The notes: generated from the letters alone by a model not told the origin. Positions 1-6,156 are shown, counted from the stretch's first letter. The stretch is 13,829 bases of DNA from an uncultured Opitutales bacterium (GCA_900552245.1 URYY01000051.1:1-13829), one strand, 5' to 3'. Translations and numbers: made by a program.

Positions 1-546
1 GCCGGTTGCCTGCCCCTAATAAAAGTTGCTGGAGCCGCCGCAGAAGAGGGTAAAAGCCTTGATGAAGTTTTGGAAATTGCCAATAAATTTAATTCTAGAA
101 TCGCGACACTCGCGGTTGCAATGACAGGCTGCACACACCCGCAAACGGGAGCGCCCATAAGCGAGCTTGCCGCCGATGAGATGGAAATCGGAATGGGCCA
201 ACACGGCGAGGGCGGCGGCGGCAGGAGCAAAATTTTGTCTGCAGACGAAACTGCGGAGATAATGTTTAAGAACCTCGCAAAAGCTATAGACCTAAAATCC
301 GGCGAAAGAATTTTTGCGATAATAAACGGAACCGGAGCAAGCACACCTATGGAGCTATCCATAGTATTTAGAAAGGTTTCTCAACTTGCCGGAGATATGG
401 GAGCAAAAGTAGTAGGCGGAATCGTAGACGAGCTTCTAACGGTTCAAGAGATGGCTGGGTTTCAGATGATACTTTGCGCGCTCGACGAAACTTCGGAAAA
501 ATATTTAAAGGCGAGATCAAACGCCCCCTACTGGACCACAATATAA
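1..546 (+). CDS. dhaK: Dihydroxyacetone kinase, DhaK (substrate-binding) subunit, C-terminal part; 5' end outside window
   Basis: Frame 1 is open from the first base, so the gene begins upstream; 181 codons plus stop are visible, roughly the last half of a protein usually near 330-350 residues. DhaK binds dihydroxyacetone or a related short ketose through a hemiaminal bond to an active-site His, and DhaL supplies the nucleotide. The visible part starts in the conserved KVAGAAAEEGKSLDEV helix and then has EIGMGQHGEGGGGR. Its His (window residue 68, nt 202-204) is at the place of the covalent substrate His in the GIHGEPG motif of E. coli DhaK. The neighbours of that His differ (Q for I, G for P), so the substrate may not be dihydroxyacetone. 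The C-terminal half has the usual INGTGASTPMEL and a C-terminus ending in PYWTTI. The stop lies 1 nt before dhaL, so the two are surely co-transcribed. No DhaM or PTS gene is visible, so ATP is the likely phosphoryl donor. Confidence 0.9.
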   Translation, partial: AGCLPLIKVAGAAAEEGKSLDEVLEIANKFNSRIATLAVAMTGCTHPQTGAPISELAADEMEIGMGQHGEGGGGRSKILSADETAEIMFKNLAKAIDLKSGERIFAIINGTGASTPMELSIVFRKVSQLAGDMGAKVVGGIVDELLTVQEMAGFQMILCALDETSEKYLKARSNAPYWTTI

Positions 547-547
547 G

Positions 548-1159
548 ATGCTTACCATAGAACAGACAAAGAATATGTTTGCTTCCGCCGCGGCTAAAAT
601 AACTGCGGCGGAGGCCGAACTTTGCGCACTCGATGCGGTTTGCGGCGATGGAGACCACGGAATTGCAATTAAGGGCGCTATAAACGCCGCAAACGAGGCC
701 TTTCAAAGCGCATCAAATATAAAGGACGCATTTTACGACGCAGGCTTTGCCGCCATGAGCCATTCAAATGGAAGCACAAGCACCCTGTTTGGCGCCCTGC
801 TAATGGGAGTGTCAGAAGCAGTTCCGGAAGGCCTTAGCAAGCTCGATGCAGATGCCGTGGCAAAAGCATTTGAAGGCGGTTTAAACTCCGTAAAAGACAA
901 TACGAAAGCTAGAGTTGGCGACAAGACCTTGATGGACGCCCTAATTCCCGCGGTTGAAGCAATGTCTCGAGAGAGCGACGAAAAGCTAATGTTTAAAGCG
1001 GCGGCAGAGGCGGCTCGAAAAGGGGCGGAATCCACAAAACAGCTGCAGGCAAAATTCGGGCGCGCCCGCAACCTCGGAGAAAAATCCGTGGGTTCGGCGG
1101 ACGCCGGCGCAACATCGACAGCTCTTATGTTTGAAGCCTTTTCAGAGGCCTTGGAATAA
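548..1159 (+). CDS. dhaL: Dihydroxyacetone kinase, DhaL (nucleotide-binding) subunit
   Basis: 203 residues, typical of the roughly 210-residue DhaL family, which carries the ADP/ATP that phosphorylates the ketose held in DhaK. The Mg-nucleotide motif LDxxxGDGDHG is complete, with Asp29, Asp34 and Asp36 in the same spacing as the three Asp of E. coli DhaL. Further motifs are GSTSTLFG (75-82, nucleotide loop, normally closer to GGTSGALYG), VGDKTLMDAL (123-132) and the C-terminal GRARNLGEKSVGSADAGATS lid (171-190). The ATG is 1 nt after the dhaK stop with no clear Shine-Dalgarno, suggesting translational coupling. DhaK and DhaL are separate here, as in PTS-type systems, but no DhaM is visible. 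The subunit could instead serve an ATP-dependent kinase for another short ketose or ketose intermediate. Confidence 0.92.
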   Translation: MLTIEQTKNMFASAAAKITAAEAELCALDAVCGDGDHGIAIKGAINAANEAFQSASNIKDAFYDAGFAAMSHSNGSTSTLFGALLMGVSEAVPEGLSKLDADAVAKAFEGGLNSVKDNTKARVGDKTLMDALIPAVEAMSRESDEKLMFKAAAEAARKGAESTKQLQAKFGRARNLGEKSVGSADAGATSTALMFEAFSEALE

Positions 1160-1179
1160 AAAATTTAAAATTCAAATTT

Positions 1180-2058
1180 ATGGCAGATAGCGAAGGAAAT
1201 ATAGAGGCGAAAAATTTCAATTTAAACGTGGCTCAAAAGAGCGATGGATTCTTTTTAAAGGGGCTCCAAAATGCCGACTGGGGCGTAAAGAATAGAATGT
1301 CGCGAATTTTCGACAAAAAGAGCGGCAACACCGTTATGCTCGCATTTGACCACGGCTATATAATGGGCCCTACAAGCGGGCTTGAGAGGATGGACTTAAG
1401 CATAGTTCCGCTAATTGAGTACGCCGACTGCATCATGTGCACGCGCGGCACGCTGCGCTCTATTATTCCGCCGACTTGCTCCAAGCCTGTGGCACTGCGC
1501 TCAAGCGCGGGTTCCACCCTGCTTACAGAGTTGAATGACGAGTGCCTAATAGACATAGAAGACGCCGTTAAGCTGAATGCCTCGGCACTTGCACCAATGG
1601 TTGCGATAGGCGGAAAGTTCGAGGCAAAAACAATAGAGAATCTCGCAAGAACGGTAGATATGACATCGCGCTACGGAATTCCAACTTTGGGAGTGACGGC
1701 CGTCGGTAAGGAATTGAGCCGCGATGCCCGCTATTTGGGGCTTGCATGCAGAGTCATTGCGGAAAACGGTGCAAATTTTGTAAAGACGTACTACTGCGAG
1801 GACGGCTTTGAAAACGTTGTGGCGGCCTGCCCTGTTCCTATTGTCATTGCAGGCGGTAAAAAGCTGCCGGAACTCGACGCACTGAAGCTTGCGTACAACG
1901 CAATTTCTAAGGGAGCGCGCGGAGTTGATATGGGGCGCAATATATTTCAATCCCAGGCGCCTCTTGCAATGCTAAAGGCCGTGAGAGGGGTTGTCCATGA
2001 AGGTCTAAAGCCGGAGGAGGCTTTTGACTTGTTTAACGATTTAAAATCATCTAAGTAA
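1180..2058 (+). CDS. lsrF: LsrF-type class I aldolase/thiolase (DhnA/DeoC superfamily)
   Basis: 292 residues, colinear over the whole length with E. coli LsrF (291), the enzyme that splits 3-hydroxy-5-phosphonooxypentane-2,4-dione in AI-2 breakdown. Shared blocks recalled from LsrF are KGLQNADWG-type (27-35), TVMLAFDHGY (51-60), MCTRG (86-90), PVPIVIAGGKKLPE (218-231) and GVDMGRNIFQS (248-258). Lys202 in FVKTYY corresponds to the Schiff-base Lys203 of LsrF; Asp57 lies in the AFDHG active-site strand. GGKK (225-228) and MGRN (251-254) form the phosphate-binding end of the barrel. It lies 20 nt after dhaL in an AT-rich gap with no clear Shine-Dalgarno, and 1 nt before the cupin lipoprotein gene. 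No lsrK, lsrR or lsrACDB is visible, so the AI-2 role cannot be assumed; a related phosphorylated ketose (retro-aldol to DHAP or a similar product) is as likely. Family certain, substrate open. Confidence 0.88.
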   Translation: MADSEGNIEAKNFNLNVAQKSDGFFLKGLQNADWGVKNRMSRIFDKKSGNTVMLAFDHGYIMGPTSGLERMDLSIVPLIEYADCIMCTRGTLRSIIPPTCSKPVALRSSAGSTLLTELNDECLIDIEDAVKLNASALAPMVAIGGKFEAKTIENLARTVDMTSRYGIPTLGVTAVGKELSRDARYLGLACRVIAENGANFVKTYYCEDGFENVVAACPVPIVIAGGKKLPELDALKLAYNAISKGARGVDMGRNIFQSQAPLAMLKAVRGVVHEGLKPEEAFDLFNDLKSSK

Positions 2059-2059
2059 T

Positions 2060-2776
2060 ATGAAACCTATATACATTACAACTATTCTAGGCAGTTTATT
2101 TTTGCTCAGCGCTTGCGCTTCAAATTGCGAAAATCCGGCTGCCGCTACACAGCCAACTGCAGCCGGCGCAAAGAGTGAGTGCCCGGCCGTAAAAACAGCA
2201 CCAAAACTAACAAAAGATATGTTCTATAAAAACGGAGTTTTCGACCAAGATGCAGCCAGACAGGCGTATTTTGATTTAATGACATCGCTCGGTTACCCGA
2301 TAAGCGACAATATGCGCGAGAATATGTGGGCAACCGACTTCGGCTTGGGGGATTTCCCGGCAGTTGGAATGGGCGGCATATTCTGGGCCCAAGAAAATAA
2401 ACACGGAGTGTTCGGTCACGAAATACTGCTGCTTCCCAATCAGATGCTAGTTGAGCACTACCATGTTGAGGCTGATGGGCTTCCGGCAAAATACGAGTGC
2501 TGGCAGGCAAGAGCCGGCTCTACTTACTGTCTCGGCGAGGAGGGCGAGGACATGTCAAAATTCCCGAACTTGAAGATTCCAGAGAGCCAGAAAAATTTTG
2601 TAACTCAGAAAAAGGTAACTTTGGCCTGCTCAAAGAAAGGCAATGTTGTTTGGCTAAATAGGCCATTGGCTCGCCACAGCCAAATAGCCGGCCCCAAGGG
2701 CGCAATAGTAACGGAGTACGGCGCATTCCACGGCAACAATGCCCAGCGCTTCACAAATCCTAAGGTAAAGTTCTAG
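2060..2776 (+). CDS. Lipoprotein with a D-lyxose isomerase-like cupin domain
   Basis: 238 residues. The N-terminus is a lipoprotein signal: K2, a hydrophobic core, and lipobox LSAC with the lipidated Cys at 19, followed by a low-complexity Ala/Thr linker to about residue 48. The mature part resembles the D-lyxose ketol-isomerase cupins (YdaE-like): a helical lead-in, then MWATDFGLGDFPAVGMGG (89-106), then a jelly roll with metal ligands H133-x-H135, E146 and H206. The H-x-H...E...H order, with Glu 11 residues after the second His, is that of known lyxose isomerases as I remember them. Such enzymes interconvert D-lyxose/D-xylulose or D-mannose/D-fructose and are normally cytoplasmic, so an exported lipid-anchored one is odd. 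The gene starts 1 nt after the lsrF stop and is followed by a strong terminator, so it is the last gene of the dhaKL-lsrF operon. Alternatives are a sugar-binding cupin without catalysis, or a lyase. Lipoprotein nature is fairly sure, isomerase activity is not. Confidence 0.72.
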   Translation: MKPIYITTILGSLFLLSACASNCENPAAATQPTAAGAKSECPAVKTAPKLTKDMFYKNGVFDQDAARQAYFDLMTSLGYPISDNMRENMWATDFGLGDFPAVGMGGIFWAQENKHGVFGHEILLLPNQMLVEHYHVEADGLPAKYECWQARAGSTYCLGEEGEDMSKFPNLKIPESQKNFVTQKKVTLACSKKGNVVWLNRPLARHSQIAGPKGAIVTEYGAFHGNNAQRFTNPKVKF

Positions 2777-2797
2777 CTTTTTTCGTAACGTAATAGG

Positions 2798-2830
2798 GTC
2801 TCCGGAGCGAAAGTTCCGGGGGCTTTTTTT
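2798..2830 (+). terminator. Intrinsic terminator of the dhaK-dhaL-lsrF-cupin operon
   Basis: A stem pairs 2798-2808 with 2813-2823 (11 bp with three G-U pairs), closed by a GAAA tetraloop at 2809-2812 and followed by seven T (2824-2830). It lies 21 nt after the stop of the cupin gene. Confidence 0.9.
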
Positions 2831-3255
2831 ATATCAATTTGAAGGATGAGCTTGAGTGACTAAAATTTGTAAAAATATATTTAAAATCTTAATTAAATCG
2901 CCTCTAAAAATATACTCAAAAGCGCTCGAACTAGGATTGTCCGCTTAATTTGAGCTTAACAATTTGCAAGATAAACTGTAAAAATTTAAACTTGTTAAAA
3001 GCTGCACTTCTAATTTGCAGATTGCAGAATTGCCAAGAAATTTAGTAAAAATATCCGCAAATTTTCCGCGCAATAAAAAACCCATACTCTGTTAGTTAAA
3101 CTGCCCGCAAATATATAATCCTTGCAGATAAATTCGCGCCGAAAAAAGTGCGATAGCTAGAAAAATACTGAGGTGTTGTAAGCTACCCTATGCTACTAAT
3201 TAGAACGCCAAGATTAAAAAACTAAAGACTGTTTAATGAAAATCTACATCGCTGC

Positions 3256-3300
3256 AAAGATAAAATATTTCGCAAATAAATTGTAATTATTTATATCTTT
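3256..3300. repeat. AT-rich inverted repeat in the long spacer
   Basis: The left arm AAAGATAAAATA (3256-3267) pairs with TATTTATATCTTT (3288-3300) as 12 bp with a single bulged A at 3293, around a 20-nt loop. There is no T-run of terminator type on either side. Such a pairing could arise by chance in sequence this rich in A+T. Confidence 0.4.
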
Positions 3301-3326
3301 AGATTTGTAAGACCAAAAAATGTAAT

Positions 3327-3344
3327 AGCAAGCTCGAGTTTGCT
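3327..3344. repeat. Imperfect palindrome around CTCGAG
   Basis: The 18-nt sequence AGCAAGCTCGAGTTTGCT is its own reverse complement except at one symmetrical pair, G3332 opposite T3339. It could be a protein-binding site or a chance palindrome; no promoter or gene start lies beside it. Confidence 0.3.
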
Positions 3345-3395
3345 CTCAGCTAAAAGGTGCCCTGCGGACAAAATATGGGCGAATTAAAATTCTGC

Positions 3396-3432
3396 AAAAA
3401 AAAAGCGCGCCTTTTTAAGCTAAAGGCGCGCT
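3396..3432 (-). terminator. Intrinsic terminator of the rplY-pth-rpsF-ssb-rplI operon
   Basis: Read on the - strand, a perfect 11-bp stem (AGCGCGCCTTT at 3404-3414 with AAAGGCGCGCT at 3422-3432) has a 7-nt loop and is followed by nine T (+ strand A3396-3404, the innermost shared with the stem). It lies about 50 nt after the rplI stop. Confidence 0.93.
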
Positions 3433-3483
3433 AAAATATACAAACTACAAAAAGCCCCGCGCACTAAAGCGCAAAGCGATTAA

Positions 3484-3948
3484 CTATTCCTCAATCGGGT
3501 TTTCCGAAACAACTTCAAAGGCAAGTTCTACCTTGACATCCTTGTGAAGCTTTACGGAAGCAGTGTGCTTGCCCAATTCCTTTACCGGCTGCAACTGCAA
3601 CTGGCGCTTTTCGAGCTCTATGCCCTCTTTTGCGAGTCTCTCGATGAGGTCCTGAGCCGTTACCGAGCCAAACATCTTTCCGCCCTCGCCAGTCTTGACT
3701 GCAATTGCGATAGAAACGCCCGCAATCTTTTCTGCAAGCTGCTCAGCTTCGCTCTTCTCCCTGGCTTCACGAGCTTCGCGAGCCTTTATTAGAGCCTCAA
3801 TCTGCTTCTTATTAGCGCGGTTAACGGGCATGGCGTACTTCTTTGGGAACAAGAAATTCCTAGCATATCCCGCCTTTACGGAAACCTGTTCGCCCTCGCC
3901 GCCAAGGCGCTCTACCTGCTTTAACAATAATACATCTGTGTGTGCCAT
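3484..3948 (-). CDS. rplI: 50S ribosomal protein bL9
   Basis: 154 residues (family near 148-150). bL9 binds 23S rRNA domain V near the L1 stalk and helps frame maintenance. The N-terminal RNA-binding domain is clear: VLLLKQVERLGGEGEQVSVK (6-25), then GYARNFLFPKKYA (27-39), the diagnostic loop and Gly-rich turn. A long charged connecting helix follows (about 42-74, rich in Ala, Arg, Glu and Lys). The C-terminal domain has FGSVTAQDL (93-101) and a β-strand-rich end. The ATG is the only start that gives the standard N-terminus; upstream there is only a purine-rich stretch. It is the last gene of the operon, 37 nt after ssb, with the terminator following. The usual neighbour rpsR (bS18) is not between ssb and rplI. 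Confidence 0.97.
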   Translation of the reverse strand: MAHTDVLLLKQVERLGGEGEQVSVKAGYARNFLFPKKYAMPVNRANKKQIEALIKAREAREAREKSEAEQLAEKIAGVSIAIAVKTGEGGKMFGSVTAQDLIERLAKEGIELEKRQLQLQPVKELGKHTASVKLHKDVKVELAFEVVSENPIEE

Positions 3949-3985
3949 ACTTATAACTTTCTCTTTCTTAAATTGTACTCAACAA

Positions 3986-4447
3986 TCAAAACGGTACATC
4001 GTCGTCCTCTAAATCGTCCAGCTGCTCCGGAGCTTTGCCTCTGGGAGCGGGACTTGTGCGTTTGTAATTTGCACCGGAGGTTGAAGAATAAGAGTCGGAA
4101 TCTCCGCTATCTCGGGCCCCTCCTACAAATTCAAACCTCTCCAAAACAACGACGAGCTTGCTGCGCGATTTGCCTGTCTCTTTGTCGTCCCAGGTATCCT
4201 GGCGCAAACGCCCCTCTATTAGGATGGGCTTTCCCTTTGTGAAGAACTTTGCGATATTTTCCGCCGTGCGGCCAAAAACATCAACCTCCACAAAGCAAGT
4301 CTCCTCGCGCACATTGCCGTCTTGACCATTGTAAGAACGGTTGACTGCAATGGAAAAACGACAGACCGACGTGCCGCTCTGCGTCTGACGCAATTCGGGG
4401 TCGCGCGTAAAATTTCCCATCAGGATAACTTTGTTGTAAGACGCCAT
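3986..4447 (-). CDS. ssb: Single-stranded DNA-binding protein SSB
   Basis: 153 residues from the ATG at 4447-4445, chosen because it gives the canonical N-terminus MASYNKVILMGNFTRDPELR and has an AAAGG ribosome-binding site about 9 nt upstream; a longer frame of 11 more codons lacks both. The OB fold covers residues 1 to about 110, with FSIAVNR, ETCFVEVDVFGRTAENIAKF and KGKPILIEGRLRQDTW. A Ser/Gly/Pro-rich linker follows (about 111-143). The C-terminus ends in the acidic DDVPF tip that binds partner proteins such as RecO, PriA and Pol III χ. The protein coats single-stranded DNA in replication, repair and recombination. Its place between rpsF and rplI is the classic bacterial context. Confidence 0.97.
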   Translation of the reverse strand: MASYNKVILMGNFTRDPELRQTQSGTSVCRFSIAVNRSYNGQDGNVREETCFVEVDVFGRTAENIAKFFTKGKPILIEGRLRQDTWDDKETGKSRSKLVVVLERFEFVGGARDSGDSDSYSSTSGANYKRTSPAPRGKAPEQLDDLEDDDVPF

Positions 4448-4481
4448 ATTCGCCAACCTTTCTCTCTTATTAAAAAACAAA

Positions 4482-4772
4482 CTAAGCCGACTGAATCAAC
4501 ATGCGGTTTACAGTCTTGTCGCGGCTGAGCTTATCCTTGATTGAAACTGCGCTCGTTGTCGGACCTTCAAAAGCGATTTCAACAAAGATTCCGCTTACAA
4601 ACTTGCGATCCGGCGTGCGGGCAAATTCCTTTACGCCCTTATTTTCTGCGCTCTCAACTTTTCCGCCAACAGCCTCTATAACACCCTTTAGTTTTTCTAT
4701 CAATGTCTCGACGGGTTGATCATAGCCCCTGGTATCGAGCACAAATGTTGCAATATATTTTTTGTTATTCAT
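4482..4772 (-). CDS. rpsF: 30S ribosomal protein bS6
   Basis: 96 residues from ATG 4772-4770, giving the usual start MNNKKYIATFVLDTRGYDQ; a TTG start 45 nt upstream would add a Lys/Phe-rich leader unlike the family. bS6 sits on the 30S platform, normally as a partner of bS18. The β-α-β fold is visible: the first strand KYIATFVLDT, helix VETLIEKLKGVIEAVGG, strand KVESAENKGVKEFA, and the C-terminal helix KDKLSRDKTVNRMLI. It lies 34 nt before ssb and 63 nt after pth. There is no Shine-Dalgarno before the start, only an A-rich leader. The acidic C-terminal tail found in some bS6 is absent. Confidence 0.95.
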   Translation of the reverse strand: MNNKKYIATFVLDTRGYDQPVETLIEKLKGVIEAVGGKVESAENKGVKEFARTPDRKFVSGIFVEIAFEGPTTSAVSIKDKLSRDKTVNRMLIQSA

Positions 4773-4835
4773 TGTTTTTTTAGATAAATTTTTATTTGTC
4801 TTAGAAAAAAAAGCCAAATTCGGCCAAGCTCAAGA

Positions 4836-5420
4836 TTAAAAATTCTGCGCCCTTGCATTTATGACATTCTGCGCCCTTGCAGCCCCCTGCTTTAAGGTCA
4901 GCTCCAAAGCCATCTTAACTTTGGGCATGAGCCTGTCGAAATCCGCAAGCTGCTGCGCCGTCGCCTTAGAGAGCACGTAGTCCGCCAGATTCATAGTCTT
5001 GTAGGGCTTTTGCCCCAGACCCAATCTGAACCTCACAAAGCCGTCGCCACAGATTTTCAGTATATTTTCAACACCATTGTGGCCGCCGGACGAGCCCCCC
5101 AAGGAAATCTTCATAACTCCGCTTTCCAAGTTTATCTCGTCGTAAATAACTATGGTATCGGCTATCGTAAGCTTCAAAAACCTCAGTATGTTATTGAGGT
5201 TTACTCCGCTTTCGTTCATAAAGCCCTCCGCCGCGGCAAAAACCACGCGCACGCCTTCGAGCTCCGCCTTTGCTAAGTAAGCCGCGCAAAATTTATTTCG
5301 CGCAAACTCGCAACCGTAGGCCTTAGCCAAACGCGCCACAGCCTCCATACCGTAGTTGTGGAGCGTTCCCATGTACTTGGCCTGCATGCTGCCCAAGCCT
5401 ATCACGACTTTGACGGACAT
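4836..5420 (-). CDS. pth: Peptidyl-tRNA hydrolase with an altered GLGNPG motif
   Basis: 194 residues, the family's usual length. Pth frees tRNA from peptidyl-tRNA dropped by ribosomes. The fold is clear: IGLGSMQAKYMGTLHNYG (7-24), GFMNESGVNL, the DEINLESG strand and GGSSGGHNGVENI. Of the four residues stressed in E. coli Pth, the His of TLHN (His21, His20 in E. coli numbering), the Asp of YDEINL and the Asn of GHNG are kept. The fourth, Asn10 of GLGNPG, is Ser11 here, followed by MQ in place of PG; the Arg before the His is Leu. The nucleotide sequence reads GGC AGC ATG CAG on the - strand, with no frameshift around it. It lies in the operon between rplY and rpsF. The gene is surely of the Pth family; activity may be altered. 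Confidence 0.9.
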   Translation of the reverse strand: MSVKVVIGLGSMQAKYMGTLHNYGMEAVARLAKAYGCEFARNKFCAAYLAKAELEGVRVVFAAAEGFMNESGVNLNNILRFLKLTIADTIVIYDEINLESGVMKISLGGSSGGHNGVENILKICGDGFVRFRLGLGQKPYKTMNLADYVLSKATAQQLADFDRLMPKVKMALELTLKQGAARAQNVINARAQNF

Positions 5421-5431
5421 TTTAATCTAAA

Positions 5432-5459
5432 AAGAGCTAAACCGCACTAAGCGGCTCTT
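5432..5459 (-). promoter_or_regulatory. Hairpin in the rplY-pth gap, attenuator- or processing-like
   Basis: Read on the - strand, AAGAG-CCGC pairs with GCGG-(5-nt bulge)-CTCTT around a TTAGT loop, followed at once by a short T-run (CTCTTTTTAG). It lies just after the rplY stop, inside the operon. It could terminate part of the transcripts so that rplY is made in excess, or be an RNase site; the bulge makes it weaker than the operon-end terminator. Confidence 0.4.
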
Positions 5460-5462
5460 AAA

Positions 5463-6125
5463 TTACTTCTTTGCCTCTGCCGCCTGAGCATCTCCTTCAG
5501 CAGGAGCCGCCGCTGCAGCTGCGTCGCCCTCAGCGGGTGCCGCCGGAGTTTCTTCAACCTCTTCCTGAACTTCAACGCAGGAAACTACAGGCAAATCCGA
5601 GTGGGCGCCGTGAATTTCAACACCTTCGGGAAGCTTCAAATTGCCGACAAACAAAGTTTCGTTAACATGCATCGGCGAAATGTCGACAGCGATATATTCG
5701 GGCAAGTCGCGCGGACGGCAACGAACATGTATTTCGTGTAGATTGATATCGATAACGCCGTTTTCGTTCTTGACGCCTTCCGCCTCGCCGACGAAGTGAA
5801 GGGGAACAACCGCATTCATCGGCTTTCCGCGCACCACTTCCTTGAAATCGACATGCATTAACCTGCCCGTCAGGGAATTGCGCACAACTTCCATAAGCAT
5901 CGCAAAGTGCGACTCCGTACCGTCGTCGAAATGTATTTCGAACAAAACGGCCTTGCCGACAACTTCCTTGGCTATGGCTTCAAAACCTCTTTCGTCCAGA
6001 AGAAGGTTCTTGTTTCCGCTCTCTCCGTAGATGACTGCGGGAATCTTGCCTTCTTTGCGATAACGGCTGGCCGTTAGACCGCCAACCATCGTCCTGTTTG
6101 CAACATTTAGATTGATTTGTTTCAT
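5463..6125 (-). CDS. rplY: 50S ribosomal protein bL25, CTC/TL5 two-domain form
   Basis: 220 residues, the long form (short E. coli L25 is about 94). bL25 binds 5S rRNA. The N-terminal L25 domain (1 to about 95) has the usual start and SRYRKEGKIPAVIYG (20-34). The CTC domain (about 96-190) has the typical MNAVVPLHFVGEAEGVKNENG-type entry and ends in DLPVVSCVEVQEEVEE. An Ala/Glu-rich tail (about 191-220) repeats APAEGDA twice and ends in AKK. The ATG at 6125 gives the standard MKQINLNV start. It is the first gene of the - strand operon, 42 nt ahead of pth, so its promoter should lie in 6126-6300. Confidence 0.95.
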   Translation of the reverse strand: MKQINLNVANRTMVGGLTASRYRKEGKIPAVIYGESGNKNLLLDERGFEAIAKEVVGKAVLFEIHFDDGTESHFAMLMEVVRNSLTGRLMHVDFKEVVRGKPMNAVVPLHFVGEAEGVKNENGVIDINLHEIHVRCRPRDLPEYIAVDISPMHVNETLFVGNLKLPEGVEIHGAHSDLPVVSCVEVQEEVEETPAAPAEGDAAAAAAPAEGDAQAAEAKK

Positions 6126-6156
6126 TTGTATATTTTTCTTGTATTAGCCCAACAAA

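Larger units (their letters stand above)
2831..3395. other. AT-rich spacer of about 565 nt without a convincing gene
   Basis: This stretch lies between two facing terminators, the + strand one at 2798-2830 and the - strand one at 3396-3432, so it is outside both flanking operons. It is visibly richer in A+T than the genes around it. I see no tRNA, rRNA or known small RNA shape, and no reading frame with a ribosome-binding site. The longest frames I found by eye are 46 codons (2945-3085, -) and 16 codons (3236-3286, +), both without support. It holds a 12-bp bulged inverted repeat (3256-3300) and an 18-nt imperfect palindrome (3327-3344). It may be decayed sequence or may hold an unrecognised small RNA. 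Confidence 0.6.

Noticed and set aside
1180..2058. AI-2 (lsr) quorum-signal operon
   Set aside because: The aldolase is LsrF-like, but no lsrK, lsrR, lsrG or transporter gene is visible, and its partners are DhaKL and a cupin.
2945..3085. 46-codon frame on the - strand in the long spacer
   Set aside because: No ribosome-binding site, AT-driven Leu/Lys/Ser/Phe composition, no known motif; expected by chance in AT-rich DNA.
3236..3286. 16-codon frame on the + strand (MKIYIAAKIKYFANKL)
   Set aside because: Looks like a small amphipathic peptide, but has no ribosome-binding site and overlaps the inverted repeat; no support.
4448..4480. Longer N-terminus for SSB
   Set aside because: The downstream ATG gives the standard SSB start and has the better ribosome-binding site.
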